NCBI GenBank assembly: GCA_002919305.1
Contig: PKFB01000077.1
Coordinates: 30,651-94,650, forward strand
From: Actinomycetales bacterium
GTDB taxonomy: Bacteria; Actinomycetota; Actinomycetes; Mycobacteriales; Micromonosporaceae
DNA: 64,000 bases
Direction of reading: 5' to 3'
Shown: positions 51,856-62,914 of the stretch, one piece after another
Numbering within the stretch: position 1 is the first letter of the stretch
How the letters are laid out: each line of letters begins with the position of its first letter
The notes under the pieces: generated by a model
What the model was told of the DNA's origin: nothing
Seen by the model: only the letters and a program-made list of their open reading frames with translations
Databases searched by the model: none
Position numbers and translations under genes: made by a program

Positions 51856-52488
51856 TCACTGGAGCCGTTCAGCGAGCACGCTGGCCAAGGCGCGAAACGC
51901 CTTACCGCGGTGGGAGATCGCGTCCTTCTCCTCCGGGGTCAGTTCCGCGTTGGTCCGGGTGTGTCCCTCGGCCACGAAGATCGGGTCGTATCCGAAGCCA
52001 CCTTCCCCACGCGGCTGGCGGGTCAGGCGGCCCCTCATCCGTTCCTCCAGAACGTGCTCCCAGCCCGCTTCGCCTGTGGCCGGATCCGCGGGGAACACCA
52101 CCGCGGCGGCGCACACGAACGCGGCCCCCAGGTGCTCGTCAGGCACATCCGCCAGCTGCGCCAGCAGCAACCGCAGGTTCGCCTCGTCATCGTCATGCCG
52201 GCCGGCCCACCGGGCGCTGAACACCCCCGGCATGCCCGACAGCGCGTCCACCGCCAACCCGGAGTCGTCGGCCACCGTGGGCAGTCCGGTGTACCGGGCC
52301 CCATCGCGCGCCTTAGCCAAGGCGTTCTCAGCGAACGTCAGACCGGTCTCTCGAGTGGCGGGGTAGGACGGCACGTCGTCGAGCCCGACCAGCTCCACCG
52401 CTGACTTCCCCAGCGCCGCGTCCAGGATCCGGCGCAGCTCATTGAGCTTTTTGGTGTTGCGGGTGGCCAACAGCAGACGTCGGGTCAT
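51856..52488 (-). CDS. rdgB: XTP/dITP diphosphatase RdgB (Ham1 family)
   Basis: A 210-residue nucleotide house-cleaning enzyme that hydrolyses XTP, ITP and dITP to monophosphates. Motifs: [14 protein letters not shown] with the phosphate-binding T/SxNxx[24 protein letters not shown], and GFGYDPIF ... ISHRGKA. The ATG at 52488 overlaps the rph stop by four bases, a coupling conserved in actinobacteria. Last gene of the murI-MBL-rph-rdgB unit. Confidence 0.95.
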   Translation of the reverse strand: MTRRLLLATRNTKKLNELRRILDAALGKSAVELVGLDDVPSYPATRETGLTFAENALAKARDGARYTGLPTVADDSGLAVDALSGMPGVFSARWAGRHDDDEANLRLLLAQLADVPDEHLGAAFVCAAAVVFPADPATGEAGWEHVLEERMRGRLTRQPRGEGGFGYDPIFVAEGHTRTNAELTPEEKDAISHRGKAFRALASVLAERLQ

Positions 52489-53246
52489 CGCGTCACACCC
52501 GGCAACGACGTCGCGAGGGCCATCGCCTGCCGTCGGGTCAGGTCGCCGCATCCGGCCACCGCCAGGTCCAGCAGGGTGTTCAAGGTGTCTCGGTCGAAGA
52601 CGTTCTCCTCGCCTGTGCCTTGCACCTCGACGAACTCCCCTTCACCGGTGCATACCACGTTCATATCCACCTCGGCGGCTACGTCCTCGACGTAGCACAG
52701 GTCCAGCCGGGGCTGTCCATCCACTATCCCCACGCTGACGGCGGCGACTGAACGCCGCAGCACCCGGTCGACCCGGTCGGCGGCGATCAGACCGTTGTCC
52801 GCCATCCATGAGATCGCGTCGGCCAACGCGACATAGGCGCCGGTGATGGCGGCGGTCCGAGTTCCGCCATCGGCCTGGAGCACATCGCAGTCAATGATGA
52901 TCGAGTACTCCCCGAGCGCGTCCAGATCAACGCAGGCCCGCAGGCTACGTCCTATCAGGCGGGAGATTTCGTGGGTTCGTCCGGAGATCCGCCCCCGAAC
53001 GCTCTCCCGTTCACCTCGCGTGTTCGTCGCCCGCGGCAGCATGGCGTACTCGGCGGTGACCCAGCCCTTACCTGAGCCTTTCCGCCAGCGTGGTACGCCC
53101 TCGGTCACACTGGCTGTGCACAGGACACGGGTCGCACCGAACTCCACCAATGTGGAGCCTTCGGGATGGGTCACCCAACCACGGGTCAAGGTCACCGGAC
53201 GGAGCGCGTCGGGGGCACGCCCATCGGGGCGAGTAGGGGTTCGCGT
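52485..53246 (-). CDS. rph: Ribonuclease PH
   Basis: A 253-residue phosphorolytic 3'-5' exoribonuclease that trims tRNA 3' ends. Conserved blocks: [27 protein letters not shown] with the following [17 protein letters not shown], and [19 protein letters not shown]. The GTG at 53246 (starting [10 protein letters not shown]) is preferred to the longer frame at 53279. Upstream gene MBL is 58 bp away on the same strand. Confidence 0.95.
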   Translation of the reverse strand, partial: TRTPTRPDGRAPDALRPVTLTRGWVTHPEGSTLVEFGATRVLCTASVTEGVPRWRKGSGKGWVTAEYAMLPRATNTRGERESVRGRISGRTHEISRLIGRSLRACVDLDALGEYSIIIDCDVLQADGGTRTAAITGAYVALADAISWMADNGLIAADRVDRVLRRSVAAVSVGIVDGQPRLDLCYVEDVAAEVDMNVVCTGEGEFVEVQGTGEENVFDRDTLNTLLDLAVAGCGDLTRRQAMALATSLPGVTR

Positions 53247-53304
53247 CACGCTGTCAGGGTAGTCGTGCCCGATCCACACGCTACGTGGGTACGCGGCCTG
53301 ACGG

Positions 53305-54054
53305 TCACACCTCGAAGACCGCCCCCGGTCGGGCGATCTCGATCGGCCCGGCGAACGTGCTGCGGGCTTCGGCGAGCGTCTGAGTCTCGCTCCCCCAGGC
53401 CTGGACCAGATGGGTGAGTGTCAATCGGCGTACCCCCGCCTTGGTGGCGTGCTCCCCGGCTTCCTTCCCGGTCAGATGCAGACCAGAGGGGTTGTCCGTG
53501 CTATCCAGGTAGCTCGCTTCGCACAGAAACAGGTCAGCGCGGTGGGCGAGCCGGACGAGCGCGTCACAGGCGGCGGTGTCCGCCGAGTACGCCAGGACCC
53601 GGCCGTTGTGCTCGATCCGGAACCCGTAGGTCTCCACTGGATGGTTCATCCGTTCGGTGGTGACCTGCAACGGGCCGATCCGGAAGGTGCCGGGGGTGAG
53701 GGTATGGAACTGGTACACGTCGTCTAGGGACCCCTCTGAGGGGTCGTACGCGGCCGCCAGCCGCTCTGCGGTGCCGGCCGGGCCGTACAGCGGCAGAGCG
53801 GGGAAGGGTGCTTGCGGGGCGTACCGGCGAGCCACCACATAGGAACAAGCGTCGAATATGTGGTCCGCGTGCAGATGGGACAGCACGATCCCGTTCAGGG
53901 AGTGCATGTCCACGCCGTACCGTTGCAAGGCTCCAAGTGAGCCGGTACCGAAATCCACGAGCAGCCGGAACCCCTCTGCTTCGACGAGGTACGCCGAACA
54001 CGCGGCCTCCGGGCCGGGGAAGCTGCCCGCGCAGCCAATAATCGTGAGTTTCAT
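53305..54054 (-). CDS. MBL-fold phosphodiesterase, Rv1339-like
   Basis: A 249-residue metallo-beta-lactamase-fold hydrolase. The metal-binding motif HLHADH is in [12 protein letters not shown]; further ligands are [17 protein letters not shown] and LTHLVQAW. It sits between murI and rph exactly as Rv1339 of M. tuberculosis, which is described as an atypical cyclic nucleotide phosphodiesterase; a similar cAMP-degrading role is inferred. The ATG at 54054 overlaps the murI stop by four bases. Confidence 0.88.
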   Translation of the reverse strand: MKLTIIGCAGSFPGPEAACSAYLVEAEGFRLLVDFGTGSLGALQRYGVDMHSLNGIVLSHLHADHIFDACSYVVARRYAPQAPFPALPLYGPAGTAERLAAAYDPSEGSLDDVYQFHTLTPGTFRIGPLQVTTERMNHPVETYGFRIEHNGRVLAYSADTAACDALVRLAHRADLFLCEASYLDSTDNPSGLHLTGKEAGEHATKAGVRRLTLTHLVQAWGSETQTLAEARSTFAGPIEIARPGAVFEV

Positions 54055-54899
54055 GACGCGGCTCCGGTGAGCTGAACGGCGCCGAACGCGTGCGCCGTGA
54101 CGGCGGTGGTTTCGCTGATCCTTCCGTTCCCTGCGATACCCAGGAAACGCCGTCCCAGCCTTTCGAACGGCTCTACCGGGCCGGTGGCCAGGAACTGATG
54201 GGTCGGGGGTGGAGCGTCCTCGGGCCGTAGCAGCCCACGGGAGGTCAGGATCCGGTACACGTCCTTGGCGGTCTCGTCGGCGCTGGAGACCAAAGTCACC
54301 CCATCCCCCATAACCAGCCCGATCAGGCCGGCCAGCAAGGGATAGTGGGTGCAACCCAGGACCAGGGTATCCACTTCAGCGCGCTGCAAGGGCTCCAGAT
54401 ATCCCTGGGCCAGGCCTAGTAACTGGCGCCCGGTGGTCACGCCTCGCTCGACGAAGTCCACAAACTGCGGGCAGGCCACGGTGGTCACCCGCACGTGGGG
54501 GGCCGCCTGGAAGGCGTCTTCGTAGGCGCCGCTGGTGACGGTGGCCTGGGTACCGATCACCCCGATCCGTCCATTGCGGGTGGCGGCCACCGCCCGCCGC
54601 ACCGCGGGGCGGATCACCTCAACCACCGGAATCGGGTATCGCTCTCGAATGTCGTGCAGGCTGGCCGCGGAGGCCGCGTTGCAGGCGATGACCAGCAACT
54701 TCACTCCCTGCTCCACCAGGTGATCGGTCACCTCCAGCGCGAAGCGCCGCACCTCAGCGATGGGGCGGGGACCGTAGGGCACATGAGCCGTGTCACCGAT
54801 GTAGAGCAGGCGTTCGTGCGGCAGCTGGTCGAGGATGGCGCGGGCCACCGTCAGACCGCCAACACCTGAGTCGAAGATGCCGATCGGCGCGTCCGTCAC
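54051..54899 (-). CDS. murI: Glutamate racemase
   Basis: A 282-residue cofactor-independent racemase making D-glutamate for peptidoglycan. Both catalytic cysteines are visible: VIACNAASA and [22 protein letters not shown] and [11 protein letters not shown] are conserved blocks. GTG at 54899 ([11 protein letters not shown]) is preferred; TTG at 54908 is possible, while the frame to 55337 is non-coding antisense of the neighbouring promoter region. First gene of a coupled unit with the MBL, rph and rdgB genes. Confidence 0.95.
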   Translation of the reverse strand: MTDAPIGIFDSGVGGLTVARAILDQLPHERLLYIGDTAHVPYGPRPIAEVRRFALEVTDHLVEQGVKLLVIACNAASAASLHDIRERYPIPVVEVIRPAVRRAVAATRNGRIGVIGTQATVTSGAYEDAFQAAPHVRVTTVACPQFVDFVERGVTTGRQLLGLAQGYLEPLQRAEVDTLVLGCTHYPLLAGLIGLVMGDGVTLVSSADETAKDVYRILTSRGLLRPEDAPPPTHQFLATGPVEPFERLGRRFLGIAGNGRISETTAVTAHAFGAVQLTGAAS

Positions 54900-55147
54900 G
54901 CTGCGCAAGACTACGCCGTAGCAACACCCCACCCAGTCCTCATGCCGACAGTTGTCACCAAGGTGACACCCGAACTGGTATAGATTGCGGCCTCTCCAGA
55001 TGCTCACCGCTTGCGCGCGGTATTCTCCGCGGCGATAACAACGCGAAGTTTCATCCCAAATGGTCGGTCTTCTTATGGCGACCGTATCCCTGCCAACTGC
55101 GGAGTCCGATGTGTACGCCCTTCCGTGGTAGGGAACAATCGGTGCAC

Positions 55148-55663
55148 GTGAGTTCCCAACCGTCGTCCACGCAGTCCGGCCCGTCGGAGGCCTCCAAGGC
55201 CTCTCACAGCACCGGCGGTTCGTCGTCGAAGGCCGCTGTCTCGGCCTCGGCTTCTGTGCCGCCCACCGCTTCCGCCTCCGCGTCCGTACCGCCACCGTCC
55301 GCGGCAGCGCGGTCCAACCGCCCTTCTGGGGCGGCACCGCACGAGCCTCCTCCGTTGTCGTCTCTGCTGGGTAGCGCGGGTTCCCGTCAGTACCGCATGC
55401 GGCACCTGCTCATCATGGCGGTCTGGGCTTTCCTGCTGGCGCTCGGCGGTCTCGGACTCGGTTCGTGGGCGTTGTTCATTCTGATGTCGGGTTCGGCCCC
55501 TGGCTGGTTCGAACCGGTCATCATCCTGATGGGTTTGGTGGGGTTGAGTCTGGCGATGAGCGCCTTCCCCGCCACCAGCCGACCACGACTGCCCTGGATC
55601 CTGCTGGGCGCGAGCACGGTGGTGTTCATCGTCGGCCTCATTCTGACCGTCAACGCCGCCTGA
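55148..55663 (+). CDS. Membrane protein with Ser/Ala/Pro-rich N-terminus
   Basis: Predicted 171-residue protein. The first about 75 residues are low-complexity (Ser, Ala, Pro). Three hydrophobic segments follow: [40 protein letters not shown] and [20 protein letters not shown]. No family recognised. It lies divergent from murI and convergent with cysM, where M. tuberculosis has the co-directional rhomboid-like Rv1337. The start is uncertain: GTG at 55148 or 55142 follows AGGGAAC, and a shorter form from a start near 55396 (MRHLLIMAV) is possible. Confidence 0.65.
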   Translation: MSSQPSSTQSGPSEASKASHSTGGSSSKAAVSASASVPPTASASASVPPPSAAARSNRPSGAAPHEPPPLSSLLGSAGSRQYRMRHLLIMAVWAFLLALGGLGLGSWALFILMSGSAPGWFEPVIILMGLVGLSLAMSAFPATSRPRLPWILLGASTVVFIVGLILTVNAA

Positions 55664-55669
55664 GCGGCT

Positions 55670-55711
55670 CGGCCCTCCACCGGTGACGGAAGGCCGTACC
55701 GGTGAGGGCCG
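55670..55711. terminator. Bidirectional terminator hairpin before cysM stop
   Basis: CGGCCCTC-C-ACCGGT (55670-55684) pairs with ACCGGT-GAGGGCCG (55698-55711), a 14-bp stem with one bulged base between convergent genes. Confidence 0.75.
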
Positions 55712-55723
55712 CCCAGCTCTAGA

Positions 55724-56985
<1,262 letters not shown>

Positions 56986-57028
56986 CGGGAACCTTCTCCT
57001 CGGTGGATCGGGTGGATTTAGCGATCTG

Positions 57029-57478
57029 TCAGGCGTGGGACCGTTCCGACTCGGAGCGAACCTGCTCGGCGTTGTCCTCGATGTGAACCGGCTCCTCGGT
57101 GACCTGACCGTCGACGATCCGGAACGACCGGAACTCCACCGTGTCAGGCGACCGGGTGGAAACCAACACATAGTGCGCGCCCGGCTCAGAGGCCAACGCG
57201 ATATCGGTTCGGGAGGGGTACGCCTCGGTAGCGGTATGCGAGTGGTAAATCACCACCGGCTCCTCGCCCCGCTCCTCCATCTCACGCCACACTCGCAGCT
57301 GTTCAAGCGAGTCGAATCGATAGAACGTGGGTGAGCGCTCCGCGTTCTGCATGGGGATGAACCGGACGGGGCGGTCACTTCCGATCGGTCCCGCGATGAC
57401 CCCGCAGGCTTCGTCAGGATGATCCCGGCGGGCATGGGCGACGATCGCGTCATAGAGCGTCCGATCGATGGTGAGCAC
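57029..57478 (-). CDS. mec: Mec/M67-family JAMM metalloprotease
   Basis: A 149-residue JAB1/MPN+ zinc protease. The JAMM signature is complete: the Glu in PDEACGVIAG and YHSHTATEAYPSRTDIA (HxH ... SxxD). In M. tuberculosis Mec+ cleaves the CysO-cysteine adduct to release cysteine. GTG start at 57478 (LTIDRTLYDAI); the frame to 57535 lies over a hairpin and is not preferred. First gene of mec-cysO-cysM. Confidence 0.93.
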   Translation of the reverse strand: MLTIDRTLYDAIVAHARRDHPDEACGVIAGPIGSDRPVRFIPMQNAERSPTFYRFDSLEQLRVWREMEERGEEPVVIYHSHTATEAYPSRTDIALASEPGAHYVLVSTRSPDTVEFRSFRIVDGQVTEEPVHIEDNAEQVRSESERSHA

Positions 57479-57510
57479 GGCTACTAGGCTACCGGCCCTA
57501 GTAAGACGTG

Positions 57511-57570
57511 GGGTCCGTCGCGTGGTCCGCGTCACCGCGTCGGTGACGGGTCAGATCACGCGACGGACCC
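57511..57570. terminator. Large nested hairpin between DUF2017 and mec
   Basis: GGGTCCGTCGCGTG (57511-57524) and CACGCGACGGACCC (57557-57570) are perfectly complementary over 14 bp; the loop holds a second hairpin GTCACCG-CGT-CGGTGAC (57531-57547). It separates the clpS-DUF2017 unit from mec, 33 bp before the mec start, and could be a terminator, an attenuator or a leader structure. Confidence 0.7.
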
Positions 57571-57585
57571 GCAGTCCCGGTGTGG

Positions 57586-58119
57586 TTACTGGCGCATCAG
57601 AGAGTCAACCAGTGATTCCTGGAGATAGGTGAGGTACGCGTAAACACACAGCTGAGCGACCCGTGCCGATGTGGGGTCAGCGGCCACCGCCTCATCGATC
57701 GCGCTTTGCAGATCCATGTCCTCGGTGATGTTCAGCCGCAGACCTAACGCCAATCGCACATCGGTGAGCGCCCGCAGCCATGCCTCCGCGTTCTCCGCGT
57801 CGAGCGCCACCACCCCGCCGTCGGCGGGCAGGGTTCGCAGTACCACATTGGCCTGTTCCCGCTTCGTGCGCGCGAGATCGCCGTAGGTAAGCCGTCGGAA
57901 CTCGGCGCCATCGTGTGGGTCGTCGGGGTAAGCGTTGGGGAACAGCCGGTCCAAGATCGCCCGGTCGGGATCGGTCCGCGCCGGCTCCCGATCGATAAGC
58001 CCGACGATCTCGCTGATGACACGGCGCACCACCATCGCCTCCGCCGCGCCGAAGCGCGCCGCGTACTTATCCCCGTAACGCCGGAACAGGCTGGCGCGAC
58101 TCACTGCTGGACCGGTCAC
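57586..58119 (-). CDS. DUF2017-family protein
   Basis: A 177-residue cytosolic protein of a family found in actinobacteria next to clpS. It is rich in helix-forming Arg/Glu/Leu; no catalytic motif seen. Its start overlaps the clpS stop by four bases (ATGA), so the two are translationally coupled, corresponding to Rv1331-Rv1332. A link to proteolysis is inferred only from this context. Confidence 0.88.
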   Translation of the reverse strand: MTGPAVSRASLFRRYGDKYAARFGAAEAMVVRRVISEIVGLIDREPARTDPDRAILDRLFPNAYPDDPHDGAEFRRLTYGDLARTKREQANVVLRTLPADGGVVALDAENAEAWLRALTDVRLALGLRLNITEDMDLQSAIDEAVAADPTSARVAQLCVYAYLTYLQESLVDSLMRQ

Positions 58120-58433
58120 GGCTGCTCAACCGTGGCCCACAACCCGTAGGCGTGGAGTTGAGAAGCGTCGTGCTCCATACGTTCTCGGGCTCCAGAGGAA
58201 ACCACTGCTTTGCCCCTATAGTGCACGTCCAGCATCAGCTTCTCCGCTTTCTCCCTGCTGTAGCCGAACAACTTCTGGAGCACCCATGTCACATAACTCA
58301 TTAGGTTGACGGGGTCGTTGTGAACGATCGTCACCCAAGGTCGGTCGGCTTGTCGCTCCTCATCCACTCTCTGTGCTTCATCGACGTGAGGGGCGCCGAC
58401 GGACGCAACTTGCGGGGAAGCCATGCCTCCCAT
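58116..58433 (-). CDS. clpS: ATP-dependent Clp protease adaptor ClpS
   Basis: A 105-residue adaptor that delivers N-degron substrates to ClpC/ClpAP. The core contains [20 protein letters not shown] (with the conserved HNDxxxxM), [14 protein letters not shown] and the C-terminal YGLWATVE. The N-terminal 30 residues are variable, as usual. ATG at 58433 or 58424; the latter is too close to GGGAGG. Coupled to DUF2017. In many actinobacteria clpS lies directly beside pncB, but here a GH26 gene intervenes. Confidence 0.93.
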   Translation of the reverse strand: MGGMASPQVASVGAPHVDEAQRVDEERQADRPWVTIVHNDPVNLMSYVTWVLQKLFGYSREKAEKLMLDVHYRGKAVVSSGARERMEHDASQLHAYGLWATVEQP

Positions 58434-58996
58434 GCTAGTAACGGAGCGCTCGATGCGGGAACCGGAGCCCCACCCCACCACGCGATCTCCGACAGCTAGG
58501 TCAAGATTGGTCACGATCGTCGATCACCACCGTTCCGGTACTAAAATCCCCTCTCCTCACAGCCGGCCACGCCACAACCAGCACTTCCGCTTTACGGCCT
58601 GCTCACCGGGGAAGGCCACCGTTCCTATCCGATGCCTTCTCCCTGCGTTTGGCGCTTAAAGCCGCAAACGCACAGGCTGCTCAGTTGCGGCACCTTGGAC
58701 GGACGGCGTGTTGCCGCAGCATCCGGCCCGCTGAAGGCGCGTTTCGCGCGGCGTACGCCATGCTGTTGATCATGAAGTTACTGCCCACCGCGCGGCCTTT
58801 AAACCCTCCTGATCAATAGAGTTTTGTCGGTCGGGGCGCCGCGCCGGGTGCGATCTTTCCGTACGTGTCCTACCGATCACTCACCGCATTCTCAGCGCAA
58901 CCGAAAGTGGGCTTTGAACCAGGCCTCTCAAGGCCTGGTTCAAAGCCGGTTCCTTGGTCAACAGAGCAGCCCAGAAAATGATTCTGAATTTAAGGC
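58434..58996. other. Intergenic region upstream of clpS, contains GH26 terminator
   Basis: No gene recognised in 563 bp. It contains a perfect 17-bp hairpin (58910-58947). TTGATCA (58766-58772) and TGATCAA (58810-58816) are inverted repeats 37 bp apart. The AT-rich DNA around 58795-58830 probably includes the clpS promoter or the end of an inserted segment. Confidence 0.45.
58910..58947 (-). terminator. Strong terminator of the GH26 gene
   Basis: GGCTTTGAACCAGGCCT (58910-58926), loop CTCA, AGGCCTGGTTCAAAGCC (58931-58947): perfect 17-bp stem, 50 bp beyond the GH26 stop on the minus strand. Confidence 0.85.
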
Positions 58997-60688
58997 TTAT
59001 CTCACGCGCCTGACCGCCTCGGGGATTGGCTGGTTGAAGTAGGGGTCGGCACCGGCGGCCCGAAACCCAGCGAGTGACTCCTGAGTGTCGTTCAGCAGCA
59101 TGTTGCAATCGTCATCGGTTCGGGTTGATCCAGCTGAGTTGAAATAGATCACCGCCCGGATCTGAGGAAGCGCGCGAATGGTTTCCGGAAGAGTTTCGAA
59201 CCAGTTCCGCTTGGCCTGAGGGTCGGCCGGGTCGGAATTCGTGCCGTACTCGGCGAGCATACGTGGCTTACCCACGCCGATCCGGTTGTTGTCCAGCCAC
59301 TGGTAGAACGGGGCGATGCTCTCCCACGGCGTCTCCCACCGGCTGCCGTTGCAGTGGTGGAAGTTGTACGGGTCGTACCCGATCCAGTCGACGTACTCGT
59401 CGCCGGGATAAAGATCGTGATAGCGGGGGTAGTACCCTGACCATCCCATCACGGTCCACACCCATATCGCGTTGTGCGCCCCGGCCCGCTCGAACCGGTC
59501 CACGACATGGCGCCAGGCGCGGACGAAATCAGCGTCACTGCCTTTGGAAGGGTCGTCCTCGGGTTCGTGATCAAATCCCATGAAGATAGGAACCCCGGCG
59601 TCGGCGATTCGGCGTGCTACCGCGTCGATGACCTCGTCGTACTCGCCGCTGTAGACCTGTCGCCAGGTAAGGGTGGTTCCGGTGGCGAAGATCCGGGATT
59701 CCCAGGCAAAGAACATGATGCGCCCTTGCCGCATCTGCTCCAGCTCGTACTGGTCGGGGAAGGCGCCGTTACTGCCGCTGTTGGAGAAGTCCTTATAGCG
59801 GTGGACGATGTCGAACCGGCGCCCCACCTGCTCCTCCAGTCGGGTCAGTGAGACCGTGGAGTTCCAGTTGTCTTCTCTGAGGGTTGGGGTGTAGATCCCC
59901 CACCACGCGCCGCAGGAGGGCACCAGTAGCTCGGAAACCTCACAACTGCGGGGAGGGGGTGGGGCGGTGGTGGGACTTGCCGGAGAAGTCGGGGACGGCG
60001 GCGTCGCAATCGAGGGCGCCGTGGTCGGTGGCGCGACGGTGGGCGGGACGGGCGCGACCGTGGTGGGTTCGGCGACGTTGGGCGGGGACGGGGCGCCTCG
60101 TCCCCGCTCGTAGGAGACGAGCAGCATCGGCCGCAGGGAGCTTCGGGAGTTCTCCCGCGACGCCCAATACACCCGGTTGTGGTGCGTGCTTTGGGTCACC
60201 ACGAAGGTGTAGGTGCCGTTACCGGTCACCGCGCTGGTGACGTCCCAGTAGTTGTATCCCTGTTTCACGTCGAGATTGGTGTCCAAGGCCAGGCTCATGC
60301 TGGGACGCTGGCGCCAGGCCCCTGGGCTGCGGGCGCCACCATCGGCGACGTGCACACTGACCCTGGCGTTGACGTGGTGCCAGGCGTGCAGCCGCAACTG
60401 CACCCGCATATTGGTCCGATCCCTCGGCAGTCCGGTAACGCGAAATTCCACGACGGCGTCCCGTTGCCCATTGGGATTACGTTCACATAACCGTGGACAA
60501 CTGGCCAATGTGGTCTTGGGCCGGTTGTCACCATCCTGCGGTACCTGAGTGATCGTGGTATCGGCGACCGCGCGGAATACGGTTTCGACGTCGTCAGCAC
60601 CTGCGTCAGGTAAAACCAGTGCGAGGAGCCCACTGAGCATGGCCGTCGCGATGAGCGTGACGAGAACGCGGATCTTCCGGGACCTCAT
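58997..60688 (-). CDS. Secreted GH26-family endo-glycosidase with DNRLRE-like module
   Basis: A 563-residue secreted enzyme. Signal peptide about 1-31 (KIRVLVTLIATAMLSGLLAL). Residues about 35-210 look like a DNRLRE/CBM96-type beta-sandwich (FRAVADTTITQ ... VVEFRVTGLP). A Pro/Thr/Ala linker (about 215-265) leads to the GH26 domain with the acid/base E375 (GFDHEPEDD) and nucleophile E480 (LAEYGTNSD), both in a conserved context with HRYKDF and GYDPYNFH. Likely mannanase or other beta-glycanase; the substrate is not certain. GGAGGATAC precedes the ATG at 60688. It lies between clpS and pncB. Confidence 0.87.
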   Translation of the reverse strand: MRSRKIRVLVTLIATAMLSGLLALVLPDAGADDVETVFRAVADTTITQVPQDGDNRPKTTLASCPRLCERNPNGQRDAVVEFRVTGLPRDRTNMRVQLRLHAWHHVNARVSVHVADGGARSPGAWRQRPSMSLALDTNLDVKQGYNYWDVTSAVTGNGTYTFVVTQSTHHNRVYWASRENSRSSLRPMLLVSYERGRGAPSPPNVAEPTTVAPVPPTVAPPTTAPSIATPPSPTSPASPTTAPPPPRSCEVSELLVPSCGAWWGIYTPTLREDNWNSTVSLTRLEEQVGRRFDIVHRYKDFSNSGSNGAFPDQYELEQMRQGRIMFFAWESRIFATGTTLTWRQVYSGEYDEVIDAVARRIADAGVPIFMGFDHEPEDDPSKGSDADFVRAWRHVVDRFERAGAHNAIWVWTVMGWSGYYPRYHDLYPGDEYVDWIGYDPYNFHHCNGSRWETPWESIAPFYQWLDNNRIGVGKPRMLAEYGTNSDPADPQAKRNWFETLPETIRALPQIRAVIYFNSAGSTRTDDDCNMLLNDTQESLAGFRAAGADPYFNQPIPEAVRRVR

Positions 60689-61019
60689 GTATCCTCCGAC
60701 GATCGGTGGATCTTTCGGTCTTCCGCCGAGCATTACTAGGAGCCCCGCGCCGATCACCACTCGAGGAACATACGGTCGGGCTCCGCATAAGGCTCAGGTA
60801 CGACGCGCTGTAACAGAATCGCCGGCCACTATAGTGAGTTCCACACCTTCTTCGCCGCCCCGTGAAACAAGATCTTCACGGTTTCTGCGGAATATCCGGT
60901 ATCAGAATTCAGCACAGGAGCGCGCCCGCAAATCATCACCGATAGCGACGTTCCCTGATTAATCCCGGTATAACCGCCGGTGGAACACTGGTAACGGCAA
61001 GGCGACGATCTATCTGTCC
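60689..61019. other. Divergent intergenic region of GH26 and pncB
   Basis: No gene seen. CACTATAGTG (60827-60836) is a perfect 10-bp palindrome including ACTATAGT, the same 8-mer as upstream of the GH16 gene. It could supply a TATAGT -10 element in either direction. The region is otherwise unremarkable. Confidence 0.4.
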
Positions 61020-62330
61020 ATGGGGTTTAGTCTTGGCACCGTGACAAGATCCAGCGCCGCGCTGTACACCGACCAGTACGAGTTGACCATGCTTTCGGCC
61101 GCTCTGGCCGACGGTACGGCTGAACGTCACTGTGTGTTCGAGGTCTTCGCGCGCCGGTTACCTCCCGGGCGCCGCTATGGCGTGGTGTGTGGCACCGGCC
61201 GGCTGGTTGACCTGATCAGCCGGTTCCGTTTCGAGACGGAAGAGCTGGAGTTCCTACTCAGTCGCGGAATCATCGATGACAACACCGCGAACTGGCTCGC
61301 TAACTACCGGTTCACCGGCGATATTGAGGGGTACGCCGAGGGCGAACTGTACTTTCCCGGCTCCCCGATCCTGACCGTATCGAGCACCTTCGCCGAGGCC
61401 GTCGTCCTGGAGACGCTCGTGCTGTCCGTGCTCAACCACGACAGCGCCATCGCCGCGGCGGCGGCTCGGATGGTCACCGCGGCGCGGGGCCGTCCCATCA
61501 TCGAGATGGGGTCTCGGCGTACCCAGGAAGAGTCCGCGGTAGCGGCGGCGCGGGCCGCTTACCTGGCGGGGTTCGCCTCCACCTCCAACCTGGAGGCTGG
61601 CCGCCGGTACGGCATCCCGACCGCGGGGACCGCCGCGCACGCCTTCACGCTGCTGCACGACTCAGAGAGCGACGCCTTCGCCTCCCAGGTGGCAACCCTG
61701 GGCACCGACACCACGCTGCTGGTCGACACCTACGACATCAGTGAGGGCATCCGACGCGCGATCGAGGTCGCCGGCCCGTCCCTGAGGGCAATCCGCATCG
61801 ACTCCGGTGATTTGTCGGTGCTGGCCGGGCAGTCCCGTCAACTGCTGGATTCTCTCGGCGCTCATGACACCAAGATCGTGGTCTCCGGTGACCTGGACGA
61901 GCACGCCATCGCCGCCCTGGCCGCCGAACCGGTGGACGCCTATGGCGCAGGAACCGCGGTAGTGACCGGCTCGGGCGCTCCCACGGCGGGCCTGGTGTAC
62001 AAGCTGGTCGAGGTGGATGGGCGCCCGGTGGTCAAACGCAGCGAAAACAAGGCCACGGTGGGTGGTCGGAAGACCGCGGTACGTCGCCATAAGCCCACTG
62101 GAACCGCCACCGAGGAAATCGTGGTGTCTCAGGGGGAGCCCGAGCCGCTTCCCGGCGACCGACGGCTCCAGCGGCCGTTCATCGTCGGCGGAGAGCCGGT
62201 AGAGCTGCCTACGTTAGAGGAAAGCCGCGAGCATCTACGCCGTTGTTTGATCTCGATCCCGTGGGAAGGCCTCAAGCTCTCCCACGGCGAGCCCGCCATC
62301 CCTGTCATCCACCTCAAGGGGTCGTCATGA
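61020..62330 (+). CDS. pncB: Nicotinate phosphoribosyltransferase
   Basis: A 436-residue NAD-salvage enzyme that makes nicotinate mononucleotide. Conserved blocks: YTDQYELTML, FEVFARRLPPGRRYGVV, EMGSRRTQEESAV, TSNLEAGRRYGIPTAGTAAH and IDSGDLSVLA. ATG at 61020 is used; GTG at 61041 (TRSSAALYTDQYEL) would also fit. Its stop overlaps the pncA start by four bases, so pncB-pncA form a nicotinamide-to-NAD salvage operon. Confidence 0.94.
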   Translation: MGFSLGTVTRSSAALYTDQYELTMLSAALADGTAERHCVFEVFARRLPPGRRYGVVCGTGRLVDLISRFRFETEELEFLLSRGIIDDNTANWLANYRFTGDIEGYAEGELYFPGSPILTVSSTFAEAVVLETLVLSVLNHDSAIAAAAARMVTAARGRPIIEMGSRRTQEESAVAAARAAYLAGFASTSNLEAGRRYGIPTAGTAAHAFTLLHDSESDAFASQVATLGTDTTLLVDTYDISEGIRRAIEVAGPSLRAIRIDSGDLSVLAGQSRQLLDSLGAHDTKIVVSGDLDEHAIAALAAEPVDAYGAGTAVVTGSGAPTAGLVYKLVEVDGRPVVKRSENKATVGGRKTAVRRHKPTGTATEEIVVSQGEPEPLPGDRRLQRPFIVGGEPVELPTLEESREHLRRCLISIPWEGLKLSHGEPAIPVIHLKGSS

Positions 62331-62914
62331 GTCGCGCTTTGATCATCGTGGATGTCCAGAACGACTTCTGTGAAGGCGGTTCCCTGGCTGTGCCGGGAGG
62401 CGCCGAGGTAGCGGCCGCGATCAGCAAACGCCTCGCGTCGGACGACGGTGCCCAGTGGGATCACGTGGTCGCCACCCGGGACCATCACATCGCTCCCGGG
62501 GACCACTTCAGCCCAACCCCCGATTACGTCACCTCCTGGCCGGCGCACTGCGTGGTGGGTACGCCCGGGGTGGAGCTGCACCCTAACCTGGCCACCGACC
62601 GCGTGGAGGCCATCTTCGACAAGGGCGAGTACACCGCCGCGTACTCCGGCTTCGAAGGCAGAAGCACCAGCGACGCTAAGTTCCTCGCCGACTGGCTGCG
62701 GGACGCTGGGGTGACCGAGGTCGATGTGGTGGGGATCGCGACCGATCACTGTGTCCGGGCGACCGCGCTGGACGCGGCGCGGGAAGGGTTCCGCACCAGG
62801 GTGCTGCTGGATCTGACCGCGGGCGTGTCTCAAACAACCGTGGACGCCGCGCTGCTGGAGCTTCGGGACGCCGGGGTAGAGCTGGTCGGGGAGCCCATCG
62901 TCCGCGCCGCCTGA
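62327..62914 (+). CDS. pncA: Nicotinamidase (PncA-type isochorismatase fold)
   Basis: A 195-residue cysteine hydrolase that converts nicotinamide to nicotinate. The catalytic triad is visible: Asp in VDVQNDF, Lys in FDKGEYTA and Cys in GIATDHCVRATA. The HH of RDHHIAPGDHF would provide metal-binding histidines. ATG at 62327 overlaps the pncB stop (ATGA). Feeds its product directly to PncB; homologues activate pyrazinamide. Confidence 0.94.
   Translation: MSRALIIVDVQNDFCEGGSLAVPGGAEVAAAISKRLASDDGAQWDHVVATRDHHIAPGDHFSPTPDYVTSWPAHCVVGTPGVELHPNLATDRVEAIFDKGEYTAAYSGFEGRSTSDAKFLADWLRDAGVTEVDVVGIATDHCVRATALDAAREGFRTRVLLDLTAGVSQTTVDAALLELRDAGVELVGEPIVRAA

Noticed and set aside
54900..55337. N-terminal extension of MurI
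   Set aside because: Arg/Pro-rich and without similarity to racemases; the conserved protein begins just after GTG 54899.
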